Source of the DNA: Gemmatimonadota bacterium
GTDB lineage: Bacteria; Latescibacterota; UBA2968; UBA8231
DNA: 64,000 bases
Assembly (NCBI GenBank): GCA_018660835.1
Contig: JABJJN010000011.1
Span: 124,001-188,000, forward strand
Reading direction: 5' to 3'
Positions 45,529-53,919 of the stretch are shown here, in pieces; positions within the stretch are counted from its first letter, which is position 1, and the number at the start of each line of letters is the position of its first letter. The notes beneath the pieces are model-generated. The model was not told the DNA's origin. It did no database searches and saw only the letters and a program-made list of their open reading frames with translations. The position numbers and the translations under genes were made by a program.

Positions 45529-46791
45529 TTAAGCGAGCAGGGCCGGCGACTGCAATGTATCGCGAAGGTGTTGAAGAAAGCGCGCACCCATTGCACCGTC
45601 GATGGCACGGTGATCGGCGGCGAGGTTGAGCGTCATCATGGGCCGCACGCCCATCGCGCCCTGATCGTCGACAGGCACCACCCGACGCTCCACGGCTCCT
45701 ACGGCAAGGATCGCGACCTGCGGCGGATTTATGATCGCGCTGAATGAAGAGATCTCAAACATCCCAAGATTCGTCACCGTGAAACTGCCGCCCGTCATTT
45801 CATCGACGCCGAGACGCCCGTCCCGGGCCATGTCCACGAGTCTGCGGCTTTCCTGGGCAATCTGCTCGACACCAAGAGACTGTACACTACGCATGACGGG
45901 GACGACAAGCCCCGTTCCTGTATCAGTTGCGATGCCGAGATCGACGCCGGGCAGCTGATGCAACTGGCCATCGATGAAGTGACTGTTCAGCCGCGGATGC
46001 TGCCTGAGGGTCAGAGCCAATGCCCGCAGAATCAGATCGTTATAAGAGATCCGCTTGCCCTCGGCAGCGAATCCACCACGAAACTGTTCAAGCCAGTGGG
46101 CGGCGACCTCCATCCGCAGTTGGATATGAGGTGCATCACGATAAGACGCAGAAAGGCGGTCAGCTGCTACCTGCTGAGCACGGCTCAGTTCGATGATGGC
46201 AGGCGTCTCCACAAGCGGCGGCTGATCTATGGTCGAATCGGGGGCCGGGCGCTCAGAGTGTGCTGGAGCGGACGGAGGTGCTGGTGCGAGGCCTTCCAGA
46301 TCGGCGCTCACAATACGGCCCCCTGGGCCACTTCCCACGATCGTGGCCAGGTCGAGGCCCTTCTCTACGGCGATCTTGCGGGCTTTTGGTGAAGCACGAT
46401 GCCTCGGTCGCTCCTGCGGCTCAGGAACAGATTCCGCGGCGGCGGAGACGGCATCAAGCTCTTGTGTCAGACGATGCGCGGGTGGAGAGTCGCCAGGAAC
46501 CACCTGCCCTGAGGAGGGCTCAGTAGCCTGACTCAGTGATGGGATCGCTTCGCCGGGTGCAGAGATAATGGCAATGGGCGTCGCAACATCGACTTCCTCA
46601 CCCGCTGCGACGAGGATTCTGCCGACGATTCCCTCTACCTGCGCTTCAACTTCCATCGTGACCTTGTCGGTCTCGACCTCAAGGAGGGGTTCGCCTTTGC
46701 GAACAGACTCGCCCTCGGCCTTGAGCCAAGCGGCGATCGTACCCCGTTCCATCGTCAGCCCCAATTTGGGCATCACTACATCTGTCGCCAT
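45529..46791 (-). CDS. 2-oxo acid dehydrogenase E2 component (dihydrolipoyl acyltransferase)
   Basis: 420 aa with the three E2 modules: lipoyl domain (VVMPKLGLTMERGTIAAWL, lipoyl-Lys43 in ETDKVTME), peripheral-subunit-binding domain (SPKARKIAVEKGLDLATIVG), and acyltransferase core ending in the catalytic NLAADHRAIDGAMGARFL. Ala/Pro/Glu-rich linkers separate them. Most like the acetyltransferase (PdhC/AcoC) type. No E1 or E3 gene is in the window, so the complex partners are encoded elsewhere. Confidence 0.94.
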   Translation of the reverse strand: MATDVVMPKLGLTMERGTIAAWLKAEGESVRKGEPLLEVETDKVTMEVEAQVEGIVGRILVAAGEEVDVATPIAIISAPGEAIPSLSQATEPSSGQVVPGDSPPAHRLTQELDAVSAAAESVPEPQERPRHRASPKARKIAVEKGLDLATIVGSGPGGRIVSADLEGLAPAPPSAPAHSERPAPDSTIDQPPLVETPAIIELSRAQQVAADRLSASYRDAPHIQLRMEVAAHWLEQFRGGFAAEGKRISYNDLILRALALTLRQHPRLNSHFIDGQLHQLPGVDLGIATDTGTGLVVPVMRSVQSLGVEQIAQESRRLVDMARDGRLGVDEMTGGSFTVTNLGMFEISSFSAIINPPQVAILAVGAVERRVVPVDDQGAMGVRPMMTLNLAADHRAIDGAMGARFLQHLRDTLQSPALLA

Positions 46792-46821
46792 CCGCCCGTC
46801 CCGTTTCTCTAAGGTGCCGGT

Positions 46822-47097
46822 CTATCGACCCTTGCCACCCTTTTTGCGTTTCTTGCCACTGGTACTCTTGCTACCGGCACTCTGGCCAGCAGCCGGCTTG
46901 GGCGCCGGAGATGGGTTTGTGGGCGCCGCGTCGGCTGTCTGAGCATCATCGGACAGCATCTGGACTTGCTCGTCGTCGACAAACGCCGGTGCTGAATCCT
47001 GGACGAATTTGTGGTAAGCAACACTACCCCAGATGACGATGAGACCGATGACCGACACGATCAGAATCGTGCGATCGGGCTCGATCATTTCCTGCAT
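46822..47097 (-). CDS. Small single-pass membrane protein
   Basis: 91 aa: one N-terminal membrane helix (ILIVSVIGLIVIWGSVAYHK, about 11-30), an acidic stretch (DDEQVQMLSDDAQ), a Pro/Ala-rich linker and a strongly basic tail (GKKRKKGGKGR). No family recognised. It sits between the GT9 gene (66-bp gap) and the E2 gene (30-bp gap) on the same strand. Probably real by position, sense and composition, but no homology support. Confidence 0.55.
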   Translation of the reverse strand: MQEMIEPDRTILIVSVIGLIVIWGSVAYHKFVQDSAPAFVDDEQVQMLSDDAQTADAAPTNPSPAPKPAAGQSAGSKSTSGKKRKKGGKGR

Positions 47098-47163
47098 GGT
47101 CAGGCGACCTCCGCACTGTCTTCAAAAAGTGGGCGTGAACTTAAGATCTTTCGGCGACGACGA

Positions 47164-48318
47164 TCAGGCTGTGGATGGGGTCGATCCTGCACCATCGACG
47201 AGGGACCGTTCCTCCATCGCATCGCGCCGCAACGCTCGGTCCAGGCCATCGACGACGCGAGCAATACTGATTGCTCGAAGATCACGTTCTTCGATAATCT
47301 CGACCAACTGATTGCGGCTCGAGACCCAGCGTCTCGCGTCCTCATCGAAAATGCCAACAGCCGGAACTCCCAGAGAGTGAGCCAGATGCAAGACATTGGT
47401 GTTACAGGCGATCAGTGCCCGGCAGCCCTGTAACAGCGCCGCCACGCCAGCCAGATCGTCTTCTTCGAAGGGGAGCACGCGACTTCCGTACGTCTTCGTA
47501 AGATAGTTGACCTGTTTGCGCTCGGCGAGAGAAAAGAACAACACAGCGCGGGCCCCACGTTCGATGACGCGCCCCACAATGTCGTCCAGTTGGCGGCAAT
47601 TCAGACCAGGCCCCTCGCCTCGCCCAAGATCAACTGCCACGACATGGCCAGTACTAAATTCGCCGTCGAGATAACGCTCGCGAAGCTGATTTCCTTCCCC
47701 CTCGCCAATGGCCCAACTCACGTCGCCACACGGCTCGATTCCGAGCAGGCGGACGAGAGAGAGCACCTGCTCGACCTCGAACACCTCTTCTCTTTGGCGA
47801 ACGATCTGCAGGTTGAAGGAAGTCTCTACATCGCGCTGGAAGCCGACGCGGATTCGGGCCCCACTGAGTCCACACAACTGAGCGAGGCGGAAACTGCAGT
47901 CTGGCCCCAGACAGATGGCCAGATCGTATGGATCACGCCGCAGTTCGTCGACGAAGTCGTGATACGCCGCAGACCAAACCTGCTCGACCAACGGCGCCGT
48001 CAGCACTTCATCGACGAAGGGAATCGATTCGGCAAGTCGGGCATCATCTGATTTGGTCAGCAACGCGATATGCGCATCTGCATAATGTGCGCGCACAGCC
48101 TTGTAGATTTGCGCGCCCATAAACAAACCACCGACACGATCATTGGGAATCAGCAGGATTCTCTGCGCCCGCCGTAACTCACCAAAAATGTCGAGGGATT
48201 CATCCCGCCGTGGTCTGGGCCCCTTCCAGCGCAGGGCCATTCGTTCGAGCAATGAGCCCCGCCGCCAACGTTCGCCCTTCATCCGGTCTCCATCCCACGC
48301 CCGGACCGGTCCCAGCAT
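47164..48318 (-). CDS. Glycosyltransferase family 9 (heptosyltransferase-like)
   Basis: 384 aa from ATG 48318, 4 bp after the MinD-like stop and preceded by GGTGAG; the longer open frame lies inside the MinD-like gene. GT9 pattern: RILLIPNDRVGGLFMGAQI, YDLAICLGPDCSFRLAQLCG, VAVDLGRGEGPGLNCRQLDD in the C-terminal Rossmann half and the donor-site CRALIACNTNVLHLAHSLGV with VGIF. Probably transfers a sugar from a nucleotide donor to LPS core or another surface glycan. Confidence 0.85.
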   Translation of the reverse strand: MLGPVRAWDGDRMKGERWRRGSLLERMALRWKGPRPRRDESLDIFGELRRAQRILLIPNDRVGGLFMGAQIYKAVRAHYADAHIALLTKSDDARLAESIPFVDEVLTAPLVEQVWSAAYHDFVDELRRDPYDLAICLGPDCSFRLAQLCGLSGARIRVGFQRDVETSFNLQIVRQREEVFEVEQVLSLVRLLGIEPCGDVSWAIGEGEGNQLRERYLDGEFSTGHVVAVDLGRGEGPGLNCRQLDDIVGRVIERGARAVLFFSLAERKQVNYLTKTYGSRVLPFEEDDLAGVAALLQGCRALIACNTNVLHLAHSLGVPAVGIFDEDARRWVSSRNQLVEIIEERDLRAISIARVVDGLDRALRRDAMEERSLVDGAGSTPSTA

Positions 48319-48322
48319 CTTC

Positions 48323-49381
48323 TCACCAGAACTTGGCCTCTGCCTTGGCGACCTGCGCAAGTTTGCGATGTTGTTTGGCCTCGAATCGATGCAAACGATC
48401 AGACACATCAAGACCATTCATCAACACGTTGTAGACATCGGTAGCAGCAGCAGATTTTGGTGATGTGAGCATCACAGGACGGCGCCGCTCACAGGCATCG
48501 AGAATCTTATCGTCGTTGCGGACATACCCGATGTATTCCAACTCCGTCGACAGATACTCCCGCACGAGCGTGACAAAACGATCGACTTCATCAATGTGGC
48601 GTCGGCTTCTTACGCGGTTGAGTAACAGACGCGGTCGGTAGTCGGCCAACATCTGTCGCCCCTCTTCCATCGCCACCGGATCGATTTCCCCAATCCGGAG
48701 AAGTAGATCCGCTACGCGTCCACTACGGCGTCCGGCCTCACGGGCGAATTCACCAATGACGTCGGTCACCGGGTCATTCTTGCGGAACAAACGCCGCAAT
48801 TTCCGATAGACCGTGTTTTTGATAAACCCATACGCATCAACGCGAGCCTGGGGCTCAGGCGTACACACGACAATGCCGTCTTCTGCGAGGGTGAAGATAT
48901 CGAGGGTATTGTAGGCAGACCCGGCGCCCAAATCGATCAGTACAAAATCAGCATCCAGTTTGCGGATATGTCTGATGAGTTTCGTCTTTGCACCATGTGA
49001 CAGATTTGCCATTCCAACCAGCTCACTACCGCCACAGGCGAGGCGCAGATTCTCGTTAGGTGTCGGCAGCAACACGTCGCGAAGTTCATCGACTTCACGG
49101 GTCAGGAAAGTGCTCAGACTGCGCGGCGGCGAGACCTGATTGAAAAACAGGTGCAGATCTGCGCCACCTAGATCGCCATCAACAAGGATGACCTTATACC
49201 CCAGAAGGGACAGCCCTAAGCCGAGATTTGCCGTGAGTGTCGACTTGCCTGTACCGCCCTTGCCGCCGGCAACGGGCCAGATCACGGTGGACGGTGCCTG
49301 CGTATCCAGGACGATGACATTCGAGTCGTCCGCCACGGGTTCAAGCCGCGGCGAAGGGAGAGGGCGGAGCTGGACGGTCAT
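48323..49381 (-). CDS. MinD/ParA-family ATPase (FlhG-like)
   Basis: 352 aa. Deviant Walker A GGKGGTGKST (about 39-48), switch I/II regions in KVILVDGDLGGADLHLFF and DFVLIDLGAGSAYNTLD, and a long insertion (RLFRKNDPVTDVIGEF) before LLLNRVRSRRH. No MinD-type amphipathic C-terminus. The insertion and sequence recall MinD/ParA-like proteins of Myxococcota and relatives grouped near FlhG/FleN, which place flagella or other polar structures. First gene of a minus-strand run with GT9, a membrane protein and E2. Confidence 0.87.
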   Translation of the reverse strand: MTVQLRPLPSPRLEPVADDSNVIVLDTQAPSTVIWPVAGGKGGTGKSTLTANLGLGLSLLGYKVILVDGDLGGADLHLFFNQVSPPRSLSTFLTREVDELRDVLLPTPNENLRLACGGSELVGMANLSHGAKTKLIRHIRKLDADFVLIDLGAGSAYNTLDIFTLAEDGIVVCTPEPQARVDAYGFIKNTVYRKLRRLFRKNDPVTDVIGEFAREAGRRSGRVADLLLRIGEIDPVAMEEGRQMLADYRPRLLLNRVRSRRHIDEVDRFVTLVREYLSTELEYIGYVRNDDKILDACERRRPVMLTSPKSAAATDVYNVLMNGLDVSDRLHRFEAKQHRKLAQVAKAEAKFW

Positions 49382-49706
49382 GAGGTTGGCCTCGGTCGGC
49401 CTCCAGTCCTGTATCCGCGGGGAGCGGCGGCAGGGCGGGAGCGCTGTAAGAACAAGGGTTTATGATAATCCACACCACCGAAGTGTCAAGCGAAGAGCCA
49501 CGTCCTCGACTCGACCTGTGCTGATGTGATTTCAAGACAAGTACCTGCTATTTGACTATCGGCACGAGCGTCCAAATGTCCAGCCTATGGCTCAAGATGA
49601 GCCAATACTAGTATAAAACGGATAATGCCGGTTGCCGCCGCCTCCCTCCTGGCTACCTTTTTCGCACCCAAAATGAGCTCGTGGAGCTTCCAAAGACTGA
49701 GGATCT
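49382..49706 (+). promoter_or_regulatory. Divergent 325-bp regulatory region with inverted repeats
   Basis: Separates the MinD-like gene (minus) from the Nudix gene (plus). A perfect 7-bp inverted repeat TGGCTCA-AGA-TGAGCCA lies at 49588-49604, then the palindrome TACTAGTA (49607-49614) overlapping a -10-like TATAAA (49612-49617). No matching -35 is obvious. The Nudix start is 90 bp downstream. The repeat could be an operator. Confidence 0.35.
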
Positions 49707-50171
49707 GTGTCCGAATCTACCATAACCCGAGACTTCACAGCGACAACCTTCATCGTTCGAGATGAACACGTTTTCTTGTTGTGGCACAATAAGATACAGA
49801 CATGGCTCCCGCCAGGGGGACACATTCATGCCGGCGAACTTCCTGAGCAGGCGGCCCTTCGGGAAGTCTTTGAAGAGAGCGGTCTCGCGGTACGACTTAT
49901 CGAACCTGTCGATGGCGGTCAAATATGGGGACCCGTCAAAGTGCTGCATCAACCCGTGTGTATCCTGCTGGAGGACATTGAGCCATATCACCAGCACATT
50001 GATCTGATCTACTTCGCCGTCACTGTGGATCGGGGGCCAGCGAAGGTCAATCCTCGAGAAGCACGCGAGGGTCGCTGGGTAGATGCATCCACCTTGGAGG
50101 GGGCCGACGACATACACGAGGATATTCGGATCCTCGGTAAGCGCGCCCTCGCTGCGGCAGCTGGCCAATGA
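49707..50171 (+). CDS. Nudix hydrolase
   Basis: 154 aa starting at GTG 49707 with GAGG upstream. The Nudix box GX5EX7REUXEEXGU is intact: GGHIHAGELPEQAALREVFE-ESGL. Hydrolyses a nucleoside-diphosphate-linked compound; substrate not readable. Its stop overlaps the start of the deacetylase gene (ATGA), so the two are coupled; such a pairing could act on ADP-ribose or acetylated nucleotide derivatives, but that is speculation. Confidence 0.93.
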   Translation: MSESTITRDFTATTFIVRDEHVFLLWHNKIQTWLPPGGHIHAGELPEQAALREVFEESGLAVRLIEPVDGGQIWGPVKVLHQPVCILLEDIEPYHQHIDLIYFAVTVDRGPAKVNPREAREGRWVDASTLEGADDIHEDIRILGKRALAAAAGQ

Positions 50172-51115
50172 CGACGACACGCATTTACTACCACGAAGCC
50201 TGCCTGCAGCATGACGCGGGGGCGTGGCACCCCGAACGCCCGGATCGGGTGGAACATGCTTGGCGACATCTGCAGACAACGGGACTGCTACAGCAATTAT
50301 GCGTGATGACACCTACCCCGGCACCGCTTGAGTCCATCGTGACCAGCCATAGTCAGCGCTTGATCGACGACATACAGCAAGCGGCAGAGCGTGGTGTAGA
50401 GGCCATGGTGGACCCTGATACGGTGATCACGCCTGCAACATGGCTGGCAGCACGTCTGGCAAGCGGCGGAGCGATCGCAGCCTGTGATGCGGTCCTCGAT
50501 CAGGGAGGAAATGCGTTCTGCCTGCACCGCCCTCCTGGACACCATGCAGAGTTCGACCGGGCCATGGGCTTCTGCTACTTCAATCATGTCGCAATCGCTG
50601 CACGACACCTGCTTGACCATCACGGGTTGGAACGTGTGGCGATCGTCGACTGGGACGTCCACCACGGCAATGGCACACAACACACCTTCGATGAGGACCC
50701 GCGTGTTCTGTTTTGCAGCATCCACCAGTCGCCACATTATCCCGGCACCGGCGCCGCCACGGAGACGGGTGTGGGCGCAGGTGCGGGATCAACCTTGAAT
50801 GTTCCCCTGATGGCCGGTCAAACGGATGACGACTACTTGCGTGTCACGGAACAGATTCTGCGCCCCGCCATCGAAGCGTTTCAGCCGCAGTTTATCCTGA
50901 TCTCTGCTGGATTCGACGCGCACGAGGCTGACCCGCTAGGGGAGATGGAGATTTCCACGGCAGGCTTCAGAAAGCTGTCAGACAAGGTTCTGTCCATCGC
51001 ACAACAGCAGTGCGAAGGACGATGCGTCAGCATGCTGGAAGGCGGCTATGATCTGGATGCGACGTCGCGCTCGATTGCCGCACATCTGGAGAGTTTGCTC
51101 GCCGCCAGGGGCTAA
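50168..51115 (+). CDS. Histone deacetylase-family (class II-like) zinc deacetylase
   Basis: 315 aa, arginase/deacetylase fold. Seen: YYHEACLQHDAGAWHPERPD, the catalytic His pair in RPPGHHAEFDRAMGFCYFNH, zinc ligands in VAIVDWDVHHGNGTQ and ISAGFDAHEADPLGEM, and the C-terminal SMLEGGYDLDA. Related to acetoin-utilisation/acetylpolyamine amidohydrolases; may deacetylate polyamines or proteins. Overlaps the Nudix gene by 4 bp and converges with a methyltransferase gene. Confidence 0.94.
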   Translation: MTTTRIYYHEACLQHDAGAWHPERPDRVEHAWRHLQTTGLLQQLCVMTPTPAPLESIVTSHSQRLIDDIQQAAERGVEAMVDPDTVITPATWLAARLASGGAIAACDAVLDQGGNAFCLHRPPGHHAEFDRAMGFCYFNHVAIAARHLLDHHGLERVAIVDWDVHHGNGTQHTFDEDPRVLFCSIHQSPHYPGTGAATETGVGAGAGSTLNVPLMAGQTDDDYLRVTEQILRPAIEAFQPQFILISAGFDAHEADPLGEMEISTAGFRKLSDKVLSIAQQQCEGRCVSMLEGGYDLDATSRSIAAHLESLLAARG

Positions 51116-51163
51116 AAAAAGGCTGACCACGACGCAGACGCCGTGTCCTGGCCCAACGGTCCT

Positions 51164-51865
51164 CTACAGTGGCTTCTGTAGCCGGTGCACGTCCACTTCA
51201 TGGGTGAGAGACTGCCAGACCACGTCGATGGTCTCCCGCTCGTGTTGATATCCGAGTTCGCACAGGGCTTTGAACAAGGGCTGCGCGGCGGGTCGTCCTG
51301 GGTCACTCAGATACAAACGGCCCCCAGGGACCAGCATCTGCCTCAGCGTCCGCAGCAGATAGGGATGCAGGACCTTTTCGTAGGCGACATCAGACGCCAC
51401 GAAGCAGTCCACGGCATCCCCCACGGGATGACTCCAATCTAGATACGAAACACGATGCTGGAACTCAGGGATGCCGTTCGTACGCGCATTGTGGGCTGCC
51501 AGGATGAGCGCATCTTCGACATAGTCGGTCGCTTCAACCCGCCATCCGGCCCGTGCGAGGGCAACGCCTACCAGCCCTAACCCGCAGCCAAGCTCACGGA
51601 TGTCAGTATTCGTCGGCTCAGGTGCATTGTGGACGAACCAGCGAGACAGACCCACAGAGGCTGGCCAAATCTCGGCCCAATAGGGAAAGCGGGCGCGAGT
51701 GGCACCCGCTTCCTCTTGCTCGATGAGACGATCCAGTAGCGCATACGTATCTCGGGTCTGGACCATAGAGACAGAAAGCTCAGCATCTATTTCAACATCG
51801 ATGCTGAGCGTGTCGTATTTCTTCAGTGTGCGTGCGGTTTGCCGTCGAGCGTAGCGTTTCAGCAA
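51164..51865 (-). CDS. METTL21/nicotinamide-N-methyltransferase-like methyltransferase
   Basis: 233 aa. Features of Methyltransf_16-type protein-lysine methyltransferases: RFPYWAEIWPASVGLSRWFV, motif I IRELGCGLGLVGVALARAGW, EATDYVEDALILAAHNAR, and DCFVASDVAYEKVLHPYLL followed by GGRLYLSDPGRP. Likely modifies a protein. It follows the Spy-like gene by 7 bp and is the last gene of the ECF-sigma operon. A 6-bp inverted repeat (51164-51181, CTACAG/CTGTAG) spans its stop codon. Confidence 0.87.
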   Translation of the reverse strand: MLKRYARRQTARTLKKYDTLSIDVEIDAELSVSMVQTRDTYALLDRLIEQEEAGATRARFPYWAEIWPASVGLSRWFVHNAPEPTNTDIRELGCGLGLVGVALARAGWRVEATDYVEDALILAAHNARTNGIPEFQHRVSYLDWSHPVGDAVDCFVASDVAYEKVLHPYLLRTLRQMLVPGGRLYLSDPGRPAAQPLFKALCELGYQHERETIDVVWQSLTHEVDVHRLQKPL

Positions 51866-51872
51866 ATGAGTT

Positions 51873-52472
51873 CTACCGCCCCCGCTCCCGGCCTGGCACC
51901 ATGGGGCGCTCGGAATCTACCCTATTGCCACTGCGCATACTTCGCATCCGCCTTACCGTGTCCCGGAGTTCGTTGCGAAAGTTGTCTTCAAACAACATGA
52001 GACGAGCTCGCTGGCGTGGCGTCAGGATATCTTCCAGATCCTTGTCAAAATCTTGAGCCAGAGTCGAAATCTCCCCCTCAACCGTGTGAATCTTCGCCAT
52101 CTGCGACAGCAGAGCCTCGTCACTACCCTCTGCGGCCAACTGCTGCTCGAGCCCCTTGCGCAGGTCGTTACGGCGCTTGGCCAACACCTCCCGCTCGCGG
52201 TGATGCCGACTAAAAGCGGGAAACACTTTCATCGCCTGATCTTCGTCGACCTGGAGTGTGTTCACGAGACGCCACATGCGCACCATTTCCATCTGCTCGC
52301 GCCCTGGTTTCTGGAATCCTCCTCTGCCGGGTGAGGACATGCGGCCTCCCTGGGCTAGTGCAGCTCCATCGACAGACAGGCTCGCAACAGCAATCAACAC
52401 AAGGCACTGGACCCAGTGCTGTAGCAGCCTGGCAAAAACACGTTTACAGAACCGCGGATTCTCGTTCAACAT
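51873..52472 (-). CDS. Spy/CnrX-like periplasmic stress protein
   Basis: 199 aa from ATG 52472 (MLNENPRFCKRVFARL), with GGGAGAGG upstream. Signal peptide with hydrophobic LVLIAVASLSVDGAALAQ. The mature part is helical with an LTxxQ-like segment as DILTPRQRARLMLFEDNFRNELR and the regular charged helices typical of Spy/CpxP/CnrX proteins; Met and Arg rich. Such proteins sense metals or unfolded proteins and control ECF sigma release. It lies 70 bp downstream of the anti-sigma gene, strengthening that reading. Confidence 0.7.
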   Translation of the reverse strand: MLNENPRFCKRVFARLLQHWVQCLVLIAVASLSVDGAALAQGGRMSSPGRGGFQKPGREQMEMVRMWRLVNTLQVDEDQAMKVFPAFSRHHREREVLAKRRNDLRKGLEQQLAAEGSDEALLSQMAKIHTVEGEISTLAQDFDKDLEDILTPRQRARLMLFEDNFRNELRDTVRRMRSMRSGNRVDSERPMVPGRERGR

Positions 52473-52542
52473 CGGGCACCTCTCCCCATTCACATCTGTA
52501 TTCGGATACATCAGATAGGTCGGATCTCACGTCGATAGAGCA

Positions 52543-53157
52543 TCACAGATCAACGACGGCAACAACGACGTCGCTTTCAAAGTCGCCCAGGGTGTGCATG
52601 AGCTCGTTTTCACTGGCCGTGTCGATAAGATAGGCATCGATGAGTGTCAGCAATTCATCATCCCCCGTCTCCGTCCCTTCTTCCCCTCGCTCTATTTCAG
52701 GTAGTCCAGGCTCTATACCAAGCAACTCAGTCTCTGCAGGCACGATATCGTCCACTGCTCGATCTGCCATCACACTCACAGGCAACGTCTGCCCCCCTGC
52801 CGTCGGGGATTGCTGCAGCGCGGTGATGGATTCATCCATGGTGAATTGAACTGCCATCATCAACAGCAGGGCAACAGCGCCTCCAGCCAATGCAGGCCGC
52901 CACCAATCAGCCATAGGAAGCTGCAGCCCCGGTTTGGCCCCATCACGCTCAATCCCCCGACGGACGCGATGCAGGAATCCGCTGGACAACAGACTGTTCC
53001 ATTCTGCCTGTGCGGGGGCCGCCGTTGTCAGTTCGAGGGTGCGTTCGAACTCTCTGAGGCGCGTTGTGCACTGCGAACAGTCCACGACATGTCCGCGCAG
53101 CGGCAGGTCACCCGTTGCGAGAGCAATCAAGTCGTCATCATTCAGATGGTTTGCCAT
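52543..53157 (-). CDS. Anti-sigma factor with ZAS-type zinc motif
   Basis: 204 aa from ATG 53157 (MANHLNDDDLIALATGDLPL), 25 bp after the sigma stop with GGGAAA upstream. The N-terminal domain has His23-X3-Cys27-X2-Cys30, the zinc-anti-sigma motif; a single membrane helix (about 87-105, PALAGGAVALLLMMAVQF) follows, then an acidic periplasmic domain rich in Glu/Asp. Binds and inactivates the ECF sigma factor encoded immediately upstream. Confidence 0.85.
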   Translation of the reverse strand: MANHLNDDDLIALATGDLPLRGHVVDCSQCTTRLREFERTLELTTAAPAQAEWNSLLSSGFLHRVRRGIERDGAKPGLQLPMADWWRPALAGGAVALLLMMAVQFTMDESITALQQSPTAGGQTLPVSVMADRAVDDIVPAETELLGIEPGLPEIERGEEGTETGDDELLTLIDAYLIDTASENELMHTLGDFESDVVVAVVDL

Positions 53158-53182
53158 GGCGAGTTTCCCTATTCCGGCGAGG

Positions 53183-53800
53183 TCAGCAAACGAGCTGCCC
53201 CAGTTGTTGCCGCAACTTACGAATCGCGTGAAAGTAGTTGGCCCGCACGGCACCTTCCGAACGACCGATCACACGGGCGATTTCGGCGTGGGACAGTTCC
53301 TCATAGTGACGCATCGAGAAAATGGCTCGTTGACGCGGAGGCAGACTGGCTACCGCTTCAGCCACCTGCTGTTGCACTTGCTGAGACTCCAATTCAGCAC
53401 TGGGATCGTCCTCTATCGCCAGGGCCGGATCCCAGACCTGGTCAACACGCCCATCTGACCCCAAACGCAGATAACCTCGCAGCTTTCGTCGCCGCAAGAG
53501 ACTGATGGACTCGTTGTAGGCGATCCGATACAACCAAGTGAATAGCCCTGCCTCACCACGAAAATCTCCAAAACGCCGATGCGCTTTGATAAACGTATCC
53601 TGAGCAACATCAGCGGCATCGTCCCGATCGTTCACAAGCCGAAAGACGAACTGAATCAAGCGTTCGTGATGACGCCGTACGACCTCATCAAATGCCGCCG
53701 GATCACCTGCTCGAATGCGCTTGACCAGCGCTTTCTCACTCACCGCGATTGTGGGTGGATCAGCCGGCGTCGATACGATAGCGAGACTCTCTCTTTGCAT
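53183..53800 (-). CDS. ECF RNA polymerase sigma factor
   Basis: 205 aa from ATG 53800 (MQRESLAIVSTPAD); ATGs at 53812 and 53851 are possible. Sigma region 2: HHERLIQFVFRLVNDRDDAA, DVAQDTFIKAHRRF, FTWLYRIAYNESISLLRRRK. Region 4: ASLPPRQRAIFSMRHYEELS and HAEIARVIGRSEGAVRANYF. No region 1.1 or 3, as in group 4 (RpoE-like) sigmas. Followed by its anti-sigma, a Spy-like sensor and a methyltransferase. A run of nine G lies at 53830-53838, upstream of the chosen start. Confidence 0.94.
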   Translation of the reverse strand: MQRESLAIVSTPADPPTIAVSEKALVKRIRAGDPAAFDEVVRRHHERLIQFVFRLVNDRDDAADVAQDTFIKAHRRFGDFRGEAGLFTWLYRIAYNESISLLRRRKLRGYLRLGSDGRVDQVWDPALAIEDDPSAELESQQVQQQVAEAVASLPPRQRAIFSMRHYEELSHAEIARVIGRSEGAVRANYFHAIRKLRQQLGQLVC

Positions 53801-53919
53801 GGCTCTCAGCATAGCTCTGGGTCTGAGTCGGGGGGGGGCGGCCGCAATCATCAGCGGAAAGTACCCCGTTCTATCTGACGCAGTATGAACCCCGAGCGTT
53901 TAACGTGCCTGCAAGGTCT

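Noticed and set aside
51164..51181. CTACAG/CTGTAG inverted repeat as a terminator
   Set aside because: Six pairs with no T-run and overlapping a stop codon; too weak to call.
53830..53838. Run of nine G as a phase-variation tract for the sigma factor
   Set aside because: It lies upstream of the most likely start codon and may also be a sequencing artefact.
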